NCBI RefSeq assembly: GCF_009766005.1
Contig: NZ_LMUK01000038.1
Coordinates: 220,821-284,820 of the forward strand
DNA: 64,000 nucleotides
From: Bradyrhizobium sp. S69
GTDB taxonomy: Bacteria > Pseudomonadota > Alphaproteobacteria > Rhizobiales > Xanthobacteraceae
Direction: 5' to 3'
The notes beneath the pieces are model-generated. The model was not told where the DNA came from and searched no databases. It worked only from the letters and a program-made list of their open reading frames with translations. Of the stretch, positions 59,101 to 64,000 are shown one piece after another. Every line of letters begins with the position of its first letter. The stretch's first letter is position 1. A program made the translations under genes and the position numbers.

Positions 59101-59964
59101 AAGGGCGACGACCTGCCGCCGGTCGATGCGCTCGGGATGTTTTACGAATTCCGCGAGTTGACGCCGATCGGCCGCCGCGGCGACGAAATGATCCGCCGGC
59201 TGGCGGACCGGTTGGTCGGGGTTGACCTGCTCGATCAGGCCGCCGAGCTCTTGCAATACCAGGTCGATCACCGGCTGGAAGGCGCGGCACGGGCGCAAGT
59301 GGCCGCGCGGCTGGCGATGGTGTACCTGACCAACCGCAAGCCCGATCGCGCCATCGCGGCCCTTCGCACCACGCGCATCGCCGATCTCTCCGGCGAATTG
59401 CGCCAGCAGCGGCTCTTGCTGGAAGCGCGCGCGCAAAGCGACGTCGGCCGTCACGATCTTGCGCTCGACATCATCTCGAATATCAGCGGCCGTGAAGCGA
59501 TCCGGCTGCGCTCCGATATCTACTGGGCGGCGCGGCGCTGGCGCGAGGCGTCCGAGCAGATCGAATTGTACTATGCCGACCGGTGGCGCGACTTCAAACC
59601 GCTGAACCCGATGGAGAAGGGCGATGTGATCCGCGCCGTGGTCGGATACGCGCTGGCGGAAGACGCCATCGGGCTGGCGCGCTTCCGCGAAAAATACGCA
59701 CCGTTGATGAGTGGCGATGCCGACCGCGCCGCGTTCGAGACCGCAAGCAAGCCGACCGCCACCACCAGCTCCGAATTCGCCGATATCGCCAAGATGGCGG
59801 CCAGCGTCGACACGCTCGACGGCTTCCTGCGCGACATGAAGACCCGCTTTCCCGACGCCACCGCGAAGGCGACATTGCCGCCGGGGACCGAGAGTGCCGA
59901 TCAGTTCCCGACCGGCGCCTTGCCGCGGATCATCGGGCTGACCAAAGCGGACGCCGCCAGATAA
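56185..59964 (+). CDS. Large exported AMIN-like/TPR protein
   Basis: About 1259 residues from the ATG at 56185 (MARTAAAGFWSL). A signal or anchor segment near 33-52 (LFTAILILIGSTCPGFCES) is followed by AMIN-like beta domains: ARLVLKLADDVDSEVTTAGNIIVIQF (about 65-160), a second copy (RVRASVQPTFVRFVFEMPDGVTV) and a third near 455-545 (SEGLHVTFSFATITPAALFRR). An Ala/Pro/Lys-rich linker lies between copies 2 and 3. Residues about 680-1180 contain TPR-like repeats (QLWKALAFGRQGKWAEAREKF, EMMAQIYSDTGRYNEALAAF). AMIN domains often bind peptidoglycan. It is CtrA-boxed and next to motE, so a periplasmic flagellar or polar scaffold is plausible but unproven. Confidence 0.82.
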   Translation: MARTAAAGFWSLVRASARTASRWPGVRSLRSWPSLFTAILILIGSTCPGFCESDPVKGEATLSAAGGYARLVLKLADDVDSEVTTAGNIIVIQFKHPVDIPVEAIADAVPDYVSSARRDPDGTAIRLSLSRRVTVNTMSAGERIFVDLLPDNWVGAPPSLPSDVIRELSERARAAERALRVQRATDAAKKRPPIRVRASVQPTFVRFVFEMPDGVTVSSVLNDQKLTLFFNAVLNFDLADAKVAAPANIASISQKISGESSAVEVALIGDVDVHSFREDRNYIIDVAFQSAEKPQTLLPAAAVVPPAAPALAVLAPAAAAPAPTAPVAAAPAPAAPIAAASPPAPASPASAPPASEKPSDKTPLPPQASEKAPANPDKPAKEASVEAKPEIKPEIAANAPAAQETPRAAPPANAMPPLEAPKASAAAAPAAAAAPVAETVPGDNAASVSALRDSEGLHVTFSFATITPAALFRRADTVWLIFDTTKPIDLAPFKNNGGAIIAELKLLPLQNGQAIRIRLNRPQMPSLVGDIKGGNANWTLTFSDTMQTPTQPLAATRNITDPALANVTVALAKPGRLHRVVDPEAGDTLLVVTAPPPVRGFIKRQDFVEMSLLESIHGVAVRPNSDDVTAEIAPDKITIGRPGGLTLSSVHAATERAPTVPKAIFDVADWDNNKQGNFVAGQDARLEAAAALEADQRLPARMDLARFYMARGFYPEAKAVLDLALADAKPGAEDPAALIVHSVASSLMGRPGRALKDLATPVIGNNYDSQLWKALAFGRQGKWAEAREKFKNVEFAINSLPIDLQRIVISDAMRASLEVKDYSGADKRSSDLEVVGVPPELKPAVSVMRGRLAEALGHDKDALTQYAIAIGSSDRQAATEAKLCEIVLRQKRNEISQADALRELETLEVLWRGDALEVRALEMMAQIYSDTGRYNEALAAFRTATRLDPNSEMSRQGQDASSALFAQIFLGSKGDDLPPVDALGMFYEFRELTPIGRRGDEMIRRLADRLVGVDLLDQAAELLQYQVDHRLEGAARAQVAARLAMVYLTNRKPDRAIAALRTTRIADLSGELRQQRLLLEARAQSDVGRHDLALDIISNISGREAIRLRSDIYWAARRWREASEQIELYYADRWRDFKPLNPMEKGDVIRAVVGYALAEDAIGLARFREKYAPLMSGDADRAAFETASKPTATTSSEFADIAKMAASVDTLDGFLRDMKTRFPDATAKATLPPGTESADQFPTGALPRIIGLTKADAAR

Positions 59965-60085
59965 CGCCACAAGCGAATGCGGCTCGGATCGCAGGCAACG
60001 TGGCGCGTGTGGCATCGAGCCCCTCGACAGCGCCGCGCCGAAGCGGCAACCTGTGCGGGATCATCGCGCAGGGGAAACCGCGGTC

Positions 60086-60322
60086 ATGAGCAAGCCGGTC
60101 AGAAGCGAAGCTGAACTCATTGCGATGGCGAGGGCGGAGCTGAAAGTGCACGCCGACTGCCCGGACGGCATCGTGATTTCGGTGCTGCGAAGCGACGATT
60201 CCTGGGAGTTTCGTGCCTCCGCCGATGCCGCGACGGTAGCAAAACCCGGCTACCCCGAATGCGTCGCGATGCTGGTGCAAGTCGGCGATCACCTGCGCAA
60301 GCAATATGACGTGAGCGGTTAG
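60086..60322 (+). CDS. Small conserved protein, unknown
   Basis: About 78 residues from the ATG at 60086 (MSKPVRSEAELIAMARAELK) with AGGGGAAA upstream; an in-frame ATG at 60053 is an alternative. GIVISVLRSDDSWEFRA and a C-terminal helix ending VGDHLRKQYDVSG suggest a compact alpha/beta domain. I recognise no named family. Confidence 0.6.
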   Translation: MSKPVRSEAELIAMARAELKVHADCPDGIVISVLRSDDSWEFRASADAATVAKPGYPECVAMLVQVGDHLRKQYDVSG

Positions 60323-60474
60323 GGCTTGGAGCGGGCGGTGGATGTCCGCTTTGGTGCGCATCGCGGACCTGAGTCGGACATCGCCCCTTGTCCGAGAAGT
60401 GCCGCAAGGCGACATCTGCCACTGAAGAACTTGCCGCCGGCGCCCGATCAGGGCCCAAGCTACTCCTGTCCGCC

Positions 60475-61230
60475 CTAGTCCCGATAGTCGTATGATCCGG
60501 GCTCGCGGCTCCTGCCGATCAATTGGTTCGCACGTGGATTGTCGTTGGGGTCATCGAGGGCTTCGATGTCACTTTTGAGTTCTCGCCGCATAATCACGAG
60601 AAGCAACAGCACCAAACAAAGAAAGACGGCCACTCCTAAGTAGACGCTGTAGTGAGCCGCCCAGACCACTAGACCGAAGCCGACCCACATCAGGGACTCG
60701 AAGGCCACGTTCAAAAGAAGATATTGAGCGGCGTCGGCACTTTTTTCTCTGAACCGAGAGCCGAGCCGTGACTTCGGATCACTCAAGGCCCCCCAGGCCA
60801 GCAAGGCAAAAAAAGCGCCCACCGCAGCGACCAAGACGATAAGTGCCGCCACCACCCAAACTGACCAAGCTGACGACACCGCCACGTGATATGCTTGTCT
60901 CAGCATCGCAAAGACCACGCCGAACAGGAATAGCGACATCCCGCCACAGACGAGTGCAGCGACGCGGTATCGCGGCGGTACATTTCGCAGTTTTTTCATA
61001 GGTGCTGCAACATCGTTTGCGACGTACGTCGCCAGTCTAGGAGGTGCACGGACTTTTGAGGCAATTGGCATGAGTGCCACGCCGTAGCACATGAGTATTC
61101 CGCCGAAGCAAATGAGCACGACGGCCAATCCGGGCCAGCCACCCTCATTCATCAAAAGTCGGAACTCCTTCGTATGGCCAATGAGGAAGACTAAAAGAGC
61201 CAAAGGAACAATGATTTTGACAATCTTCAT
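60475..61230 (-). CDS. Multi-pass membrane protein, unknown
   Basis: This 251-residue protein has about six hydrophobic segments (near 4-20, 35-52, 92-110, 120-150, 175-195 and 198-220) and a charged C-terminus ending SREPGSYDYRD. It is visibly less GC-rich and more varied in codon use than its neighbours, suggesting recent acquisition. It sits next to the group II intron. No family is recognised. Confidence 0.65.
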   Translation of the reverse strand: MKIVKIIVPLALLVFLIGHTKEFRLLMNEGGWPGLAVVLICFGGILMCYGVALMPIASKVRAPPRLATYVANDVAAPMKKLRNVPPRYRVAALVCGGMSLFLFGVVFAMLRQAYHVAVSSAWSVWVVAALIVLVAAVGAFFALLAWGALSDPKSRLGSRFREKSADAAQYLLLNVAFESLMWVGFGLVVWAAHYSVYLGVAVFLCLVLLLLVIMRRELKSDIEALDDPNDNPRANQLIGRSREPGSYDYRD

Positions 61231-61895
61231 GACGTGGCCGAGAGAAAAATCAAAAGTGCCTCGAATGCTTCACTTCCATGGAGATAGGTCAGACCGGGCT
61301 GATTGGCGTTCAAGGGGAAGCAACACAAAAGCGTTATGCCGCGTCGCAACGGCGCACGCTGCGCAGTCGCATTTGGCTACCGTCGAATGTCCGCTCCGGG
61401 TGTGCGCCGTGGAAAGGCGGCGCTTTCCAGTGGGTGCGAGGCCCACCCGGCAACCGCTCCAGCCGGAAGCAACCGGAGCAGTCATGGAGGAGACGAAATG
61501 GCTGAAGCCTTCGGTTAGCGTGTCACGAATTGGTGACAGCGCGAGTGTGCAGGCCGTAACGCGAGTGAACGCCGAGCAAGCCTCGAAAAGGACAATGCGC
61601 AGGCCGACCCGACGACCCTTTCGGGGAAGGCTGATACGGCTGGGTGAAGCAGAGCGAAGAGTACGCCCAGCCGCTGCGCCGGGGTAGTGGCGACAGCATG
61701 CACACAAGGAAAGCGTACGCAACACGGGAAGCCCCATGGCGTGGTCAGCGATGACCAACCGAACGCCCGCGAGGGACAGGTCGGGCGCCTTGGGGTGGCG
61801 GAGAGGTTCGTAGTACCGCTGAAGCCGGGTAACTCCGGTGGAGGGAAGGGACCTCAGTTCAAGACAAACGCAACAAGTGGTGAGGGATTTGGAGA

Positions 61896-63227
61896 TTGGG
61901 CAACCTATCAACTCCGAAAACTGTTCAGAAACTGCAGAAGGCGTTGCACGCGAAAGCGAAGGCAGAAGCCGAGTATCGCTTCTACGCCCTGTACGACAAG
62001 ATCAGTCGCGAGGACATCCTGGCGCATGCCTATGCCCTGTGCCGCTCCAACAAGGGCGCACCGGGAGTAGACGGCCAGAACTTCGCGGATATCGACGCGT
62101 ACGGGGTGCGGCGGTGGCTTGGCGAACTGGCGCTTGCTCTCAGGCAAGAGACTTATCGACCGGACCCCATCAGAAGAGTGTTCATACCGAAGGCCAACGG
62201 CAAACTCAGGCCGCTGGGCATCTCGACCGTGCGGGATCGGGTCTGCATGACAGCGGCAATGCTGGTGCTGGAGCCGATCTTTGAAGCCGACCTTCCACCA
62301 GAACAGTATGCGTACCGTCCCGGGCGAAACGCCCAGCAGGCGGTGATCGAGGTGGAAGGGCTGCTGTTCCGAGGCCATCCGGAAGTCGTCGACGCCGACC
62401 TCGCGGACTACTTCGGGAGCATCCCCCATGCCGAACTCCTAGAGTCGGTAGCGCGCCGAATTGTTGATCGGCGCGTGCTGCATCTGATCAAGATGTGGCT
62501 GGAGTGCCCCGTGGAAGAAACCGACGATCGAGGACGGAAGACACGCACGACCGAGGCTCGGGACAAGCGGCGTGGCATCCCGCAAGGCTCACCCATCTCA
62601 CCACTACTGGCGAACCTTTACATGCGCCGGTTTGTGCTGGGTTGGAAGAAGCTCGGGCTGGAGCACAGCCTCGGCACGCGCATCGTGAATTATGCCGACG
62701 ACCTCGTGATCCTGTGCCGGAAAAGCACCGCCGATGAGGCGCTGCAACGACTGCGCGAGATCATGGGCAGGCTGAAGCTCACGGTGAACGAGGAGAAGAC
62801 ACGAATCTGCAAGGTGCCGGAAGGCGAGTTCGACTTCCTGGGATACACGTTTGGGCGGATGTACTCAGCGAGAACCGGAAAGGCCCGCCTGGGTCACCGG
62901 CCATCAAAGAAAAGCATCAGGCGCATGGTCGAGAACGTCCATGTTCTGACCGACCGAGCGGGTACCTGGCAAGAGACCACGGAGTTGGTGGGTCGGTTGA
63001 ACCGCGCGCTACGCGGATGGGCCAACTACTTCAGTATTGGCACCGTCAACAAGGCGTATCGGACGATCGACAACTACACCGCTGTGCGGTTGCGCCGGTG
63101 GTTGCGCATCAAGCACAAGGTCAGGCGACGCAAGGGCGGGACCTATCCACTCTCGCACCTCTACGGGCACTTCGGGCTCGTACGCCTATGCCGGCTTGGG
63201 CACGACGTGCCGTGGGTGAAGGCGTGA
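61896..63227 (+). CDS. ltrA: Group II intron reverse transcriptase/maturase
   Basis: This 443-residue protein starts with TTG at 61896 ([20 protein letters not shown]). RT blocks include [64 protein letters not shown] and the catalytic YADD at about 266-269. The maturase region [33 protein letters not shown] (GIIM-type) follows, and a zinc-like HNH endonuclease is absent. It is intact, so the intron may be mobile. Confidence 0.95.
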   Translation: MGNLSTPKTVQKLQKALHAKAKAEAEYRFYALYDKISREDILAHAYALCRSNKGAPGVDGQNFADIDAYGVRRWLGELALALRQETYRPDPIRRVFIPKANGKLRPLGISTVRDRVCMTAAMLVLEPIFEADLPPEQYAYRPGRNAQQAVIEVEGLLFRGHPEVVDADLADYFGSIPHAELLESVARRIVDRRVLHLIKMWLECPVEETDDRGRKTRTTEARDKRRGIPQGSPISPLLANLYMRRFVLGWKKLGLEHSLGTRIVNYADDLVILCRKSTADEALQRLREIMGRLKLTVNEEKTRICKVPEGEFDFLGYTFGRMYSARTGKARLGHRPSKKSIRRMVENVHVLTDRAGTWQETTELVGRLNRALRGWANYFSIGTVNKAYRTIDNYTAVRLRRWLRIKHKVRRRKGGTYPLSHLYGHFGLVRLCRLGHDVPWVKA

Positions 63228-63239
63228 AGTTTTGTCCGA

Positions 63240-63273
63240 GAGCCGGATGCGGGAGATCTGCATGTCCGGTTCG
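63240..63273 (+). other. Group II intron domain V
   Basis: GAGCCGGATGCGGGAGATCT pairs with GCATGTCCGGTTC and has the AGC catalytic triad at its 5' side and a GNRA-like tip (GAGA). This 34-nt hairpin is the conserved catalytic core. It lies 12 bp after the RT stop. Confidence 0.8.
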
Positions 63274-63346
63274 ATGAGCGGGATGTGGAAACGGAGCCAT
63301 GGCTGAACCACTAAGGCACCGCCAGACGAAAGAGGCGGCAACAGAT

Positions 63347-64000
63347 ATGTTCAGCCTACAGCCACCGCGCCACATCTCGACTCTACCCGGCTGGTTCAGC
63401 CGCAAGCGTGCGTCCGCGTCTCGATCGAAAGAATCCAAGGCAAAGAAGCCGCGCGCGCGCCGCAGCGGCATCATCGCGCTGGAGCCGCGCATGATGTACG
63501 ACGGCGCCGGTCACGCGACGGCGACGCATCATTATCACGACGGCGCTGGCGATCACGGGCACATGCTCGCGGCCGAGAACAAGCTCGCACAGACGCCCAA
63601 TGTGCAGACAACGAATGTGCAGGCGCCGCCGCCACCCACGATCACGGCGGTGGCGAGCCAACCGGTCAACGGCGGCACGGTTGAAGTGCAGGGCACCGGC
63701 AAGGCAGGCGAAACCGTCAAGCTCTATGCCGACGGCAACACCACGACGGTTGTCGGCACCGGAACGGTCGGCGCGAACGGTGCGTTCGACATCACGACGT
63801 CCGCGAGCTTTGCCAGCGGCGCGCACAGCTTCACGGCCACGGAAACCGGCAAGCATCACGCCAGTGCGGCATCGGCGGCGGCCGATGTCGGTGCCAACGT
63901 CGCCACCTGGGTCAAGAATCCGACCGAGATCGTGTTCATCGATCAGCAGGTCCCGGATTATCAGGCCCTGGTTGCCGGCGTAAATCCCGGCACCGAGGTG
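63347..64000 (+). CDS. Giant exoprotein N-terminus (LEPR motif, DUF4347), runs off right edge
   Basis: The frame is open from ATG 63347 to the window end (218 residues). The basic N-terminus (RKRASASRSKESKAKKPRARR) is followed by the LEPR-type motif IALEPRMMYDGAG, which starts many very large type I-secreted or adhesin-like proteins. An Ig-like beta segment (ITAVASQPVNGGTVEVQGTGKAGETVKLYADG) and the opening of a DUF4347 domain (EIVFIDQQVPDYQALVAGV) come next. The ATG overlaps the intron's 3' end, so the true start may be altered by the insertion. Confidence 0.75.
   Translation, partial: MFSLQPPRHISTLPGWFSRKRASASRSKESKAKKPRARRSGIIALEPRMMYDGAGHATATHHYHDGAGDHGHMLAAENKLAQTPNVQTTNVQAPPPPTITAVASQPVNGGTVEVQGTGKAGETVKLYADGNTTTVVGTGTVGANGAFDITTSASFASGAHSFTATETGKHHASAASAAADVGANVATWVKNPTEIVFIDQQVPDYQALVAGVNPGTEV

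Larger units (their letters stand above)
61401..63348 (+). mobile_element. Group II intron with intron-encoded reverse transcriptase
   Basis: The element opens with a GTGTG/GTGCG-type 5' end at 61401-61407 and a structured domain I region (GGCGGCGCTTTCCAGTGGG and following stems). It carries a full RT/maturase ORF and ends with domain V (about 63240-63273) and a CCGCC...GGCGG stem followed by ACAGATAT near 63348. The 5' boundary is uncertain by a few bases and the 3' boundary by several. 61231-61400 before it is non-coding flank. It lies just in front of the LEPR/DUF4347 exoprotein, whose ATG is at the element's 3' end. Confidence 0.85.

Noticed and set aside
1..64000. tRNA, rRNA or CRISPR array
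   Set aside because: None recognised by eye on either strand; a tRNAscan or CRISPR search would be needed to exclude short ones.

Overview
The window is GC-rich, gene-dense DNA from an alphaproteobacterium. It most resembles the Bradyrhizobium/Rhodopseudomonas group (Nitrobacteraceae). This rests on Caulobacter-type flagellar regulators (FlbT, FlaF, FliX), TTAA-N7-TTAA CtrA boxes, an alphaproteobacterial fliL-fliM-DUF6468-motE block, long (>500 residue) flagellins and two palindromic intergenic repeats of a kind I associate with Bradyrhizobium. The species is inferred, not proven.

Layout. (1) 1-14.1 kb is accessory and housekeeping DNA: an edge-truncated secreted protein, a TetR regulator with a frameshifted MFS exporter and a palindromic operator, a UPF0104 membrane protein, a DUF892 ferritin-like protein, a DHA2-type MFS pump, small membrane proteins, a MocR regulator with direct-repeat operators divergent from DUF1127 and a probable methanethiol S-methyltransferase (mddA), a universal stress protein, SixA, a FAD oxidase and an exported MsrB. 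(2) 14.2-24.9 kb starts at a clear sigma-54 promoter and runs flgE-flgK-flgL straight into a PLP enzyme, an ATP-grasp ligase and a TPR-glycosyltransferase. (3) 25.1-31.2 kb holds a GGDEF/EAL protein and then, behind a CtrA-like box, a GT-A glycosyltransferase, a second ATP-grasp ligase paralogous to the first and a group II PLP decarboxylase. (4) 31.3-39.6 kb has flbT, two flagellins, flaF, a FlaG-like protein, a FlgN-like protein, a rod-binding protein, flgI and fliX. (5) 39.7-48.9 kb is mixed: HxlR and its target, dksA, a broken GNAT, a YXWGXW protein, a FAH-family hydratase, a CtrA-box redoxin/2OG-oxygenase fusion, small proteins and a TolC-type channel. (6) 49.2-60 kb returns to flagella: flgF-flgG-flgA-flgH on the minus strand behind a sigma-54 promoter, and fliL-fliM-DUF6468-motE on the plus strand, followed by a CtrA box and a very large AMIN-like/TPR periplasmic protein. 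(7) 60-64 kb has an unusual membrane protein, a complete-looking group II intron with its reverse transcriptase, and the start of a giant LEPR/DUF4347 exoprotein.

How the genes work together. Most of the window builds one flagellum: rod, P- and L-rings, hook, hook-filament junction, filament and part of the C-ring. It appears to be wired through CtrA (early or regulatory genes) and sigma-54 (flgE, flgF and flgI operons). The most interesting element is the six-gene block between flgL and flbT. It holds two PLP-enzyme/ATP-grasp pairs and two glycosyltransferases, coupled to flagellar transcription. I propose it as an uncharacterised flagellin or filament modification system. That is inference from families and context; no biochemical function can be read from the sequence alone.
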